Shown here: positions 40,095-47,135 of the stretch, one piece after another
How the letters are laid out: every line of letters starts with the position of its first letter
Numbering within the stretch: the first letter of the stretch is position 1
NCBI GenBank assembly: GCA_009695305.1
Contig: SIBG01000026.1
Location: 1 to 47,135, forward strand
Reading direction: 5' to 3'
DNA from: Opitutus sp.
Lineage (GTDB): Bacteria; Verrucomicrobiota; Verrucomicrobiia; Opitutales; Opitutaceae
DNA: 47,135 nucleotides
The notes under the pieces: model-generated
What the model was told of the DNA's origin: nothing
What the model saw: the letters and a program-made list of their open reading frames with translations, nothing else
Database searches by the model: none
Program-made: the position numbers and the translations under genes

Positions 40095-41321
40095 TCACTC
40101 GTAGCGCAGCGCCTCGATTGGGTCGAGCGAGGCGGCTTTCCACGCCGGATAGAGGCCGAAGATGACGCCGATGCCGCCGCAGACCGCCAGCCCGATGCCG
40201 GCCCAGAGCCACGGAAACGTAATCGCGGTGTTCATGAGCATCGCCACGGCGTTGCCACCGCCCACGCCGATCGCCACACCCGCGACGCCCCCGATCAGCG
40301 AAAGCGCGACGGCCTCGGCGAGAAATTGCAGCATGATGCTGCGCTTTTTCGCCCCGATACTCTTGCGAATGCCAATCTCCTTCGTGCGCTCCGTCACGCT
40401 GACGAGCATGATGTTCATCACGCCCACCCCGGACGCCAGCAGCGCGATCGCGCTGATGATCAGCGCCCCGGCCGCGACGACGTCAGCGATCTTGTTAAAC
40501 GCCTCGATGAGCGACTCGTTGGAGAACACCTCGAAATCATTGATGTCTTCCGGATGCAGCCCGCGGACGGGCCGCATCACGCCCGTCGCCTTCTCCTGGG
40601 TCGCGGCCAACTCGGCCTGGCTCGGTGCCTGGACGTTCATGCTGATGGAACGATACGCCCGGCCATAGATCGTCAGAAAGCGCGTGATCGGCGTCATCAC
40701 GACGTTGTCCGTGCTGCCGCCAAATGCGGAGCCCTTCACCGCGAGCAATCCCACGACGGTGTAGTTCTGACCGCTGATGCGGACGAGCCGGCCCAGCGCC
40801 TCCTCGTTGGGGAAGAGTTTTTCCACCACGTCGGCGCCCATGAGGCAAACCGGGCGGCCGTATTCGACATCGTCGGGACCCAGGTTGCGACCGGAGGCGA
40901 CGTCGTAATTAAATGCCGTGATATAGTTCTCGTCCGTGCCCATCAGCCGGACGCTGGGATTGGTGCGGCGATCCCGGAAAATGACCGTTTGGCCGCTCCG
41001 CCCGATCGTGAGATTCACCCGGGCAGCGTCGCCCATCATTTCTTTAAAGCGGCTCGCCAGCGCGAAAGTGACGTCCCGGCGGCTCCGAAAACGCTCGCGC
41101 GGATCGGAAAAATTAATCGGCGGATATTTGCTGATCTGAAAGCTATTCGCACCGAGCACGTTCAGACCGCTCTCGATCGAGCCGCGCATGCCGTTGATCA
41201 GCGTCATCACGCCGATGACGGAGAATACGCCGACGGAGATGCCGAGAATCGTCAGGCTCGAGCGGAGCTTGTTCGCCAGCAGCGACGAAAACGCGAGGCG
41301 AAGAATTTCGGCGAAGAGCAT
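40095..41321 (-). CDS. ABC transporter permease, MacB/FtsX type (second)
   Basis: A 408-residue permease with an N-terminal membrane segment (about 18-40), a periplasmic MacB_PCD domain (about 45-270) and a C-terminal FtsX domain with three segments (about 280-400). The R-T-K-E-I-G-I-R-K-S-I-G-A motif and ending A-S-L-D-P-I-E-A-L-R-Y-E are family hallmarks. It is the last gene of a four-gene efflux unit and follows the other permease by 21 bases. Both would join in a mechanotransmission-type exporter with the ATPase; the substrate is unknown (macrolide-like, peptide or lipoprotein). Confidence 0.9.
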   Translation of the reverse strand: MLFAEILRLAFSSLLANKLRSSLTILGISVGVFSVIGVMTLINGMRGSIESGLNVLGANSFQISKYPPINFSDPRERFRSRRDVTFALASRFKEMMGDAARVNLTIGRSGQTVIFRDRRTNPSVRLMGTDENYITAFNYDVASGRNLGPDDVEYGRPVCLMGADVVEKLFPNEEALGRLVRISGQNYTVVGLLAVKGSAFGGSTDNVVMTPITRFLTIYGRAYRSISMNVQAPSQAELAATQEKATGVMRPVRGLHPEDINDFEVFSNESLIEAFNKIADVVAAGALIISAIALLASGVGVMNIMLVSVTERTKEIGIRKSIGAKKRSIMLQFLAEAVALSLIGGVAGVAIGVGGGNAVAMLMNTAITFPWLWAGIGLAVCGGIGVIFGLYPAWKAASLDPIEALRYE

Positions 41322-41342
41322 GAGCGTGGGCCGGGCGCGGGA

Positions 41343-42593
41343 TTACTCGTAGCGCAAGGCGACGACGGGATCCAATTTGCTGGCCTGCCACGCGGGCGCG
41401 AACCCGCTGAACACACCGGTAAGAACCGAAACGCCCAGGCCGATGAGGACCAAGCCCAGCGAGAAAACCAGGGGGAACGAGGGCAGCAGCGCGCCGACGA
41501 TCGCCGACATACCCCAGGCCGTGGCCAGCCCGCCCACGCCACCGAGCACGCAGATGCTCACAGCCTCGATGAGAAACTGGAGCAAAATCGTGCGGCGCCG
41601 TGCGCCCAGGGCCTTGCGCGTGCCGATCTCCTTCGTGCGCTCCTTCACGCTCACGTAGGTGATGTTCATGATGCCAATGGCGCCGACAAACAGCGCGAGG
41701 CCGGTGATAAACAGGCCGGCCATCGCGATCTTGCCCTTGATGGGGTCGATCTGCTCGCGGATGACCTGCTGGCTGTTGAGTTCGAAATCGTCCTTCATTT
41801 CCGGGCCCAGTTTGCGCAGTCGGCGCATGATGCCCCGCAGTTCGTCTTTCGCCTCGTCCATCCGCAGGAGGTCGAACTGCACCCGCACGTCCGGGTCGGA
41901 CCAACGGATCGAAAACGACCGGGCAAAGGCATCGAGCGGTAAAATAACCATCGAATCCCAGCTGAAGAGGCCGAGAAAACTCCCCTGCCGCGCGGCCACG
42001 CCCACGACCGAATACCGCTGGTTGCGAATCCGGATCATCTTGCCCAGGGGCGACTCGTTGGGAAAGAGCGCATCCGCCACATCGAACCCAATCACCGCCA
42101 CGTTGCGCGCGCTGTGCCCCTCGAGCTCGGTGAAGAAGCGCCCCTCCTTCATGTCGGACCGCACCAGGCGCGCGAGGTCGGCGCTCGTGCCGAGGAGGAA
42201 AATATTGCTCACCTTGTATTCGCCGCGAATCACGGTCGCGCCCTCCGAAGCCGTCGGCACCGCCAGCTTGAGCGGGCCGTCCGGGTGCTCGGCGATCCAA
42301 TCATTGATCGGCCCGGCAAATCCGACATCGATATCGCGTCGGTTGAAATAGTTCCACCAATCTCTCGTGTCCTTCCACGGCCACTTGTTCACGTAGAGCA
42401 CGTCGTCCCCAAAGCCCGCCAGACTCCGCTCGACCCCGGCATCGATACCCAAAATCGCCGTGCCCATCAGCGTGACGGCGACGATGCCGATGATCACGCC
42501 GAGCGCCGTGAGCAGCGAACGCAGCTTGTTCGCGTAGATCTGGGCGAACGCGATGCTAAACGATTCCGAGATCTCGTAAACGGTGCGGGTCAT
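41343..42593 (-). CDS. ABC transporter permease, MacB/FtsX type (first)
   Basis: A 416-residue MacB-like permease with the same layout as its neighbour: membrane segment (about 20-45), periplasmic domain (about 50-285), and FtsX domain with V-K-E-R-T-K-E-I-G-T-R-K-A-L-G-A and the ending S-K-L-D-P-V-V-A-L-R-Y-E. The two permeases differ in most other positions, suggesting a heterodimer. It follows the ATPase gene after 144 bases, a longer gap than elsewhere in the unit, with nothing recognisable in it. Confidence 0.9.
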   Translation of the reverse strand: MTRTVYEISESFSIAFAQIYANKLRSLLTALGVIIGIVAVTLMGTAILGIDAGVERSLAGFGDDVLYVNKWPWKDTRDWWNYFNRRDIDVGFAGPINDWIAEHPDGPLKLAVPTASEGATVIRGEYKVSNIFLLGTSADLARLVRSDMKEGRFFTELEGHSARNVAVIGFDVADALFPNESPLGKMIRIRNQRYSVVGVAARQGSFLGLFSWDSMVILPLDAFARSFSIRWSDPDVRVQFDLLRMDEAKDELRGIMRRLRKLGPEMKDDFELNSQQVIREQIDPIKGKIAMAGLFITGLALFVGAIGIMNITYVSVKERTKEIGTRKALGARRRTILLQFLIEAVSICVLGGVGGLATAWGMSAIVGALLPSFPLVFSLGLVLIGLGVSVLTGVFSGFAPAWQASKLDPVVALRYE

Positions 42594-42737
42594 CGGAGAT
42601 TGGTCAGCGCGAGGTGCGCGCCGCGCGCCGGGGCGATCCAGCGCTTCGACCAGCGCAGAGCCCCGCGCCCCGTCGAGCGGCTGGATTGCTTGGTCGCTGC
42701 GCCCCCCACCATGACAGTCGCTGCCGGCATAAGGCGA

Positions 42738-43472
42738 TCACACCGCGGGTGCATCGCTTTCGATCAATCCGTCACGCAGGCGCACGATGCGGCGCGCGTG
42801 GCGGGCGATGTCCTCTTCGTGCGTGACGACGATGATGGTGTTGCCCTGCTCATAGAGCTGCTCAAAGAGCTCCATGATTTCCTCGCCGGTTTTTGAGTCG
42901 AGGTTGCCGGTGGGCTCGTCGGCGAGGATGATCGAAGGGTTGTTGACCAGCGCACGCGCGACGGCGACCCGCTGGCGCTGACCGCCGGAGAGTTCGTTGG
43001 GCCGGTGAAACATCCGGTCGCCCAGCCCGACGTTGTTGAGGGCGAGTTTCGCCTTCTCGAGCCGGTCGCCGCGGCCGAGGCCGGCGTAGATGAGCGGCAG
43101 CTCAACGTTGTGCAGGGCATTCGAGCGCGGCAGCAGGTTGAAGGTCTGGAAGACAAAACCGATCTCCCGGTTGCGGATCTCCGCGAGTTCGTCGTCCACC
43201 ATGGTGGCGACGTTTTTCTGGCTGAACTCGTAGCGGCCCGCGGTCGGGGTATCGAGGCAGCCGAGCATGTTCATGAGCGTGGACTTGCCGCTGCCGGAAG
43301 GCCCCATGATCGCGATATATTCGTTGCGGTGGATCTTCACATCCACTCCGCGCAGGGCATGGATGATTTCCGAGCCCATCTTATAGAGCTTGGTGACGCC
43401 CTCGATCTCAATGACGAGAGGGCCGGGCGGACGGACGTGGCGCTTGACCGGCGCGCGGGAAGTGGTGGGCAT
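42738..43472 (-). CDS. ABC transporter ATP-binding protein, MacB/LolD type
   Basis: A 244-residue cytosolic ATPase with Walker [10 protein letters not shown] (57-65), a Q-loop in [12 protein letters not shown], signature LSGGQRQR, Walker [12 protein letters not shown] and switch His in VVTHEED. The N-terminus has about 15 extra basic/Pro residues before the domain. It supplies ATP hydrolysis for the two permeases that follow and works with the upstream membrane-fusion protein. It follows that gene by 38 bases. Confidence 0.93.
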   Translation of the reverse strand: MPTTSRAPVKRHVRPPGPLVIEIEGVTKLYKMGSEIIHALRGVDVKIHRNEYIAIMGPSGSGKSTLMNMLGCLDTPTAGRYEFSQKNVATMVDDELAEIRNREIGFVFQTFNLLPRSNALHNVELPLIYAGLGRGDRLEKAKLALNNVGLGDRMFHRPNELSGGQRQRVAVARALVNNPSIILADEPTGNLDSKTGEEIMELFEQLYEQGNTIIVVTHEEDIARHARRIVRLRDGLIESDAPAV

Positions 43473-43510
43473 GAGCGAAGAGATGGCCCGGCGCAGGTCG
43501 CGCCCGGCGG

Positions 43511-44902
43511 TTATTTTTTCCCATCCTTCTTGGGCTTTTCGAGCACAATGGTGGAGCCGTCCTTCAGCGTGCGAGTGATAACGCCGAAGCTGCCGCTGAC
43601 CACCTCATCGCCGGCTTTTAGCCCGGAGGTAATCTCGATGTGCGTGGTGTCCTGCACCCCGGTCTCGACGTTGGTCATTTTTACCGTCGTGCCGCTGCGC
43701 ACGAAAACCACGCGCTGGAGATTTTCGCGCTCGGTCTTTGCGACCTGCTTCACCTGTTTCTCATTCACGGCGGTGGCGGCGCCTTCGCCTTTCGTCTCGG
43801 TCGCCTTCTTCTCGCGATCGGTGGCGAGCTGCTCGATGGTCTTCGCGCCGGCTTTCGAGCGCACGGTGACGCTTTGGATCGGGACGGCGATGACGTTTTC
43901 GACGGTCTTCGTCTCGACATCGGCGTTGGCGCTCATGCCGGGACGAAGCGGCGCCGTCTTGTCGAGAATGCGAATCTTGACGAGAAAGTTGGTGACCTCG
44001 TCCTGGGTGTTCATCCCGCTGACCCTGGCCGCGGAGCCGATCTCCTTGACGATGGCGTCAAACTTGCGGTTGGGAAACGCGTCGATCACGACCTTGGCCT
44101 TGTCGCCCACCTTCACGTTGACGATGTCGTTTTCGTTGATGTTGACGCGGACTTCCATGTTGGCGAGGTCGGCCACGCGCATGAGTTCGGCGCCACCATA
44201 CGAGCCGGTGCCGGCGACGCGCTCGCCGACTTCGTTGATGAGGGAGCTGATCTTGCCGTCGATCGGGGCGTAGATGGTCGTCTTGGTCAGCTGGTCGCGG
44301 GACTGGTTGAGCGAGCCCTCGGTGCGGCGGATGGCGGCGAGGGCGCTATCGAGGTTGGCCCGGCCCAATTCGAGGGCGAGGCGGGCGGCGGCGATATCGG
44401 ACTCGGAAATGAGCTTCTTGGCATAGAGGTCCTCGCTGCGCTTGAGATCATCCTGCGTCTTGAGGAGCTGGGCCCTGGCCTGGACCGCGTTCGCCTTGGC
44501 CGACACGAGGCCGGCCTCCTGCTGCTCGACCTGGGCCTGGTAGACATCCGGCTTAATGCTCACGAGCAGATCGCCTTTTTTCACGGTCGCGCCTTCGCGG
44601 AAGGGCAGCAGGATGATCTCACCCGAGACCTCGGGGGCGATCTTCACCTCGATTTCCGGCTGCACCTTGCCGGTGGCGGAGACGATTTGGATAATCGTTT
44701 TGACCACAGCTTTTTCGGTGGTGACGGTCACGGGCTTCTCGATGCCCTTATTTTTCCAATAGGCCCCGCCGCCGCCGGCGACCAGCAGCACGATGCCCCC
44801 GAGGATGATCCATTTGGTGGGGGATTTCTTACGGAGCGCGGGCTGGGACGCAGCAGGGGCAGGGTTCATAGTCGGCGTTTGAAAGGTCGAAACGGTGTTC
44901 AT
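43511..44902 (-). CDS. Membrane-fusion (HlyD/MacA-like) efflux adaptor
   Basis: A 463-residue periplasmic adaptor. A membrane segment at about 31-49 follows a short cytosolic head. The lipoyl halves (about 80-110 and 225-260, [15 protein letters not shown] and Y-A-P-I-D-G-K-I) flank a long coiled-coil hairpin (about 120-220). Barrel and membrane-proximal domains follow, with an unusual Lys/Glu-rich insertion (about 350-395). A second possible start is at 44869 ([10 protein letters not shown]). First gene of the efflux unit; a long leader with a terminator lies upstream. Confidence 0.9.
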   Translation of the reverse strand: MNTVSTFQTPTMNPAPAASQPALRKKSPTKWIILGGIVLLVAGGGGAYWKNKGIEKPVTVTTEKAVVKTIIQIVSATGKVQPEIEVKIAPEVSGEIILLPFREGATVKKGDLLVSIKPDVYQAQVEQQEAGLVSAKANAVQARAQLLKTQDDLKRSEDLYAKKLISESDIAAARLALELGRANLDSALAAIRRTEGSLNQSRDQLTKTTIYAPIDGKISSLINEVGERVAGTGSYGGAELMRVADLANMEVRVNINENDIVNVKVGDKAKVVIDAFPNRKFDAIVKEIGSAARVSGMNTQDEVTNFLVKIRILDKTAPLRPGMSANADVETKTVENVIAVPIQSVTVRSKAGAKTIEQLATDREKKATETKGEGAATAVNEKQVKQVAKTERENLQRVVFVRSGTTVKMTNVETGVQDTTHIEITSGLKAGDEVVSGSFGVITRTLKDGSTIVLEKPKKDGKK

Positions 44903-44951
44903 CGGAAATGATTGAGGCAGTTTAGGCAAGCAGCCCATCCTCATTCGCGTC

Positions 44952-44986
44952 AAAAAAAGTGGCCGGGCCCACAACGGCCCGGCCAC
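44952..44986 (-). terminator. Strong intrinsic terminator upstream of the efflux operon
   Basis: A perfect eleven-base GC stem (44959-44969 with 44976-44986) with a six-base loop is followed on the minus strand by seven Ts (44952-44958). It lies 50 bases before the first efflux gene and after no convincing gene, so it would act as an attenuator in that operon's leader or end a small RNA. Confidence 0.85.
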
Positions 44987-45153
44987 AAACACAACTGATA
45001 ACTACGAACGAGAGGGAGGAAGCACCGGCGCCCAAAAAAGGAAACGCCCTTGCGACCAATGGCCGTGGCTTCGCGACGAAGCGCACGGGAGGGGCGATCA
45101 GAAGCTGGGCAGCCGGAGCGGTGGACATGCCTCCAAAACACCCGATGGCGGGT

Positions 45154-45171
45154 AAAGTTACAGCGAACTTT
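45154..45171. promoter_or_regulatory. Operator-like dyad AAAGTT-N6-AACTTT
   Basis: Perfect six-base arms lie in an A+T-rich patch (about 45152-45175) of an otherwise very GC-rich stretch between divergent genes. The size suits a dimeric repressor site or a minus-strand promoter about 200 bases before the leader terminator. Confidence 0.45.
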
Positions 45172-45324
45172 GATGGGCGGACGGCGCGGCGGATGAGCGG
45201 GGTCCGCCCCGCCCCCGGGCGAACGAAATTGCGCCCCGGCTCGATGGGTCGTGCGCGGGGCCTCCCCGATCGCACCACCGGATTTGACGTTCACCGCCCA
45301 CCCGCCCACGCTCCGCCCCCTTCC

Positions 45325-46605
45325 ATGGCCGATTTTCTCGACGACACCCGACCCAACAAACTCGAACGCGCCTTCCTCGTCGGCGTGCAGACCCACGCTA
45401 TGGCGGCCGGCGAAGCCGCTGAACTCCTCCTTGAACTCACCGAACTCGTCGAAAATCTTCGTCTCACCGTCGTCCGCACGGAGCTCGTCAACCTGCGCAA
45501 GCCCACGCCCTCCCTGCTGCTCGGCACCGGCAAGGCCAAGGAAATTTCCGAGCAGGCCAAGGCCGATGGCGCCGAGGTGATCGTCTTCGACGAGGCGCTC
45601 TCCCCCGCGCAGCAGCGCAACTGGGAGGAACTCTCCGGCCTCGCCGTCATCGACCGGCAGGAAGTCATTCTCGAAATTTTCTCCGATCGCGCCCACACGC
45701 GCGAAGCCGTGCTCCAGGTCGCGCTCGCCCGCATGGAATACTCGCTCCCGCGCCTCACCCGCGCGTGGACCCACCTCTCGCGCCAGCGCGGTAAGGGCTC
45801 CATGGGCGGCGAAGGCGAGACCCAGCTCGAAAACGACCGCCGCACCGTGCGCGACCGCATCACGCACTTGAAGGCCGAGCTCGCCGGGGTCGTGAAACAG
45901 CGCGGCGTGCAGCGCACCAAGCGCCAGCGCGTCCCGATCCCGACCTGCGCCATCGTCGGCTACACGAACGCCGGCAAGTCCACCCTGCTCAACACGCTCA
46001 CCGGCGCCCACGTGCTCGCCGCCGACAAACTCTTCGCCACGCTCGATCCGACCACCCGCCAGCTCGTGCTCCGGGGTAATCAGAAACTCCTCGTCACCGA
46101 CACCGTCGGCTTCATCCGCCGCCTGCCGCACGGTCTCGTCGAGGCGTTCAAGGCCACGCTCGAGGAGGTCGTCGTCGCCGATTTTCTCCTCCACGTGATC
46201 GACGCCACCAACCCCAACTTCGAGCACCACCACGCCACCACCCTCGCGGTCCTCGCCGAGCTCGGCGCCGCCGATCAGACGATGGTCACCGTCTTCAACA
46301 AGATCGACGCCGCCGATCCCGCGATGCTTCGCCGCGCCCGGCAGCTCGTGCCGGACGCGCTTTTCGTCAGCGCGCACACCACGGCGGGAATCAGCACGCT
46401 GGAAGCGCGTTGCCTCGAACTCATCGCCGACACTCTAGGCTCGACCGAACTGCTCGTGCCGCACGACCGCTACGACGTGATCGCGCGCCTCCATAAGCTC
46501 GGCCACATCCACGAGCAGGAGCACGGGGATGACGGCGTCCGCCTCAAGGGCCGCTTCCCCGCCTCGCAAGCCGGCTTCTTCGCGCCGTTCGTCGTGCAGC
46601 CGTAG
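45325..46605 (+). CDS. hflX: GTPase HflX
   Basis: A 426-residue ribosome-associated GTPase that splits stalled or hibernating 70S ribosomes. The N-terminal HflX domain (about 1-205) includes L-G-T-G-K-A-K-E-I and the Gly-rich GKGSMGGEGETQLENDRR linker. The G domain has G1 GYTNAGKST (about 211-219), G2 LDPT, G3 DTVGFIRRLP, G4 FNKID and G5-like SAHT. A C-terminal beta region ends it. The ATG at 45325 gives the MADFLDD start; the frame upstream is in the regulatory region. The stop TAG is followed by GGCG, as in two other genes here. Confidence 0.94.
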   Translation: MADFLDDTRPNKLERAFLVGVQTHAMAAGEAAELLLELTELVENLRLTVVRTELVNLRKPTPSLLLGTGKAKEISEQAKADGAEVIVFDEALSPAQQRNWEELSGLAVIDRQEVILEIFSDRAHTREAVLQVALARMEYSLPRLTRAWTHLSRQRGKGSMGGEGETQLENDRRTVRDRITHLKAELAGVVKQRGVQRTKRQRVPIPTCAIVGYTNAGKSTLLNTLTGAHVLAADKLFATLDPTTRQLVLRGNQKLLVTDTVGFIRRLPHGLVEAFKATLEEVVVADFLLHVIDATNPNFEHHHATTLAVLAELGAADQTMVTVFNKIDAADPAMLRRARQLVPDALFVSAHTTAGISTLEARCLELIADTLGSTELLVPHDRYDVIARLHKLGHIHEQEHGDDGVRLKGRFPASQAGFFAPFVVQP

Positions 46606-46632
46606 GGCGCACTCCCGACCCTCCGGCCGCGT

Positions 46633-46932
46633 TCAGCGCGCCTGTTTCAGCAGCGTCGCGATGCGCTCGTGGTAACCGCGGCTGAGTTTGAGCTTCGTGC
46701 CATCGTGCAAGATCACCGCATACTCGCCCGCGAACGACGGGCTGAGTTTCCGCAGCCGGTCGATGTTCACGATCGTCGAGCGATGGATCCGGATGAAGCG
46801 CTGCGGATCCAGCCGCGCCTCGAGCCGCGCCATCGTCTCGCGCATCAGATGGGCGCGACCCGCGACATGGAATTTCATGTAGTCGCCCTCCGCCTCGATC
46901 CAGTTGCGGTGATCCCCCGAAATCCGGGCCAC
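46633..46932 (-). pseudogene. LytTR DNA-binding domain, 5' part cut by an IS element
   Basis: About 99 codons code for a LytTR domain: W-I-E-A-E-G-D-Y, the H-L-M-R-E-T-M-A-R-L-E segment, F-I-R-I-H-R-S-T-I-V-N and KLKLSRGYHERI. LytR/AlgR response regulators carry a receiver domain of about 120 residues before this. Here the coding sequence meets the end of an insertion sequence at about 46934, and the frame reaches a stop (46954-46956) inside it. The GTG at 46930-46932 could still start a short domain-only protein, but the gene has lost its regulatory half. Confidence 0.8.
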
Positions 46933-46933
46933 T

Positions 46934-47135
46934 TGTAAGGTTAGTCTGCGGCCCTAGAAGGAGCCCAGACCATGAAAGGAAAACGACACGCGACGGAGCA
47001 AAAGATCCGCATTTTGCGGGAAGCCGATGGCGGCAAGAGCATCGTGGAAGTGTGCAAGGAGCATAATATCTCCGAGGTCACATTCCACCGTTGGAAGCGG
47101 CAGTTCGGACAACTCGACGTCAACGAGGCCAAGCG
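46934..47135 (+). mobile_element. IS3-family-like insertion sequence, left end only
   Basis: A TG-starting terminal sequence at about 46934 is followed by a GGAG ribosome site and an OrfA-type transposase reading in from 46972. The right part lies beyond the window, so terminal repeats and target duplication cannot be checked. Confidence 0.75.
46972..47135 (+). CDS. IS3-type transposase OrfA, partial
   Basis: The first 54 codons give MKGKRHATEQKIRILREADG, then I-V-E-V-C-K-E-H-N-I-S-E-V-T-F-H-R-W-K-R-Q-F-G, the HTH and leucine-zipper start of OrfA in the IS3 family (IS911/IS2-like), which binds the element ends. A good Shine-Dalgarno (GAAGGAG) lies upstream. OrfB with the DDE domain would follow outside the window. 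Confidence 0.88.
   Translation, partial: MKGKRHATEQKIRILREADGGKSIVEVCKEHNISEVTFHRWKRQFGQLDVNEAK

Larger units (their letters stand above)
44903..45324. other. 422-base region between the efflux operon and hflX
   Basis: No well-supported gene. On the minus strand an open frame of 68 codons (44922-45127) with start MSTAPAAQLL runs through the terminator at 44952-44986, so it is doubtful as a protein. The region holds an operator-like dyad (45154-45171), a small hairpin (45068-45073 with 45077-45082) and the terminator. It reads best as the divergent promoter region plus a leader of the efflux operon. Confidence 0.5.

Noticed and set aside
44922..45127. 68-codon minus-strand gene before the efflux operon
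   Set aside because: It runs through a strong terminator and its peptide resembles no family; GGAGG lies only one base from the ATG. Kept only as part of the leader description.
1..47135. tRNA, rRNA or CRISPR array
   Set aside because: No cloverleaf, rRNA-like stretch or regularly spaced direct repeat was seen on reading both strands.

Overview
The window is GC-rich, densely coded bacterial chromosome. Gene content and protein style (FloA/NfeD pair, U32 peptidase of RlhA type, AIM24-like protein, tandem TIR-TPR proteins, four-helix-bundle gene, many small palindromic repeats, proline/alanine-rich linkers) suggest a member of the Verrucomicrobiota, most likely near the Opitutaceae. This placement is inference; no rRNA gene is present to confirm it. 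I see no tRNA, rRNA or CRISPR array.

Left part (1-15.3 kb): an ACS-type MFS transporter converges on a short-chain dehydrogenase. Two translationally coupled TIR-TM-TPR genes follow, the first broken by a frameshift. A minus-strand unit holds rfaE2-like, a toxin-antitoxin-like pair and purN. Divergent from it is a D-xylose ABC importer (xylF, xylG, xylH). A four-helix-bundle gene flanked by inverted copies of a short repeat sits between xylG and xylH, and another repeat copy is read as coding sequence at the start of xylG. Next come, on the minus strand, manA-like, grpE and dnaJ.

Middle part (15.3-33.3 kb): ftsK and a RodZ-like gene, then nfeD-floA and a coiled-coil membrane gene on the minus strand. 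A plus-strand series encodes an aldose-epimerase-like protein, TatA, Smr, a nucleotide pyrophosphatase/phosphodiesterase, a small membrane protein, an AIM24-like protein and a DUF4199-like protein. An ECF sigma/anti-sigma/PDZ cassette lies on the minus strand. An OxyR-like regulator, with serine in place of the peroxidatic cysteine, is divergent from a 60-aa membrane protein that has its own terminator, and is followed by an MFS exporter and a U32 peptidase.

Right part (33.3-47.1 kb): a decayed hicBA module, an HTTM/gamma-carboxylase-like membrane protein, a KinB/AlgB-like two-component pair, a nucleoside monophosphate kinase with a long extra C-terminal domain, and a four-gene MacAB-like efflux operon. 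The long leader of that operon carries a dyad and a strong intrinsic terminator. hflX follows, and the window ends in a LytTR gene cut by an IS3-type element that runs off the edge.

The most distinctive features are the repeat-driven remodelling of the xylose operon, the tandem TIR-TPR pair, the C199S-type OxyR homologue with dyads in its divergent promoter, and the terminator-containing leader before the efflux operon.
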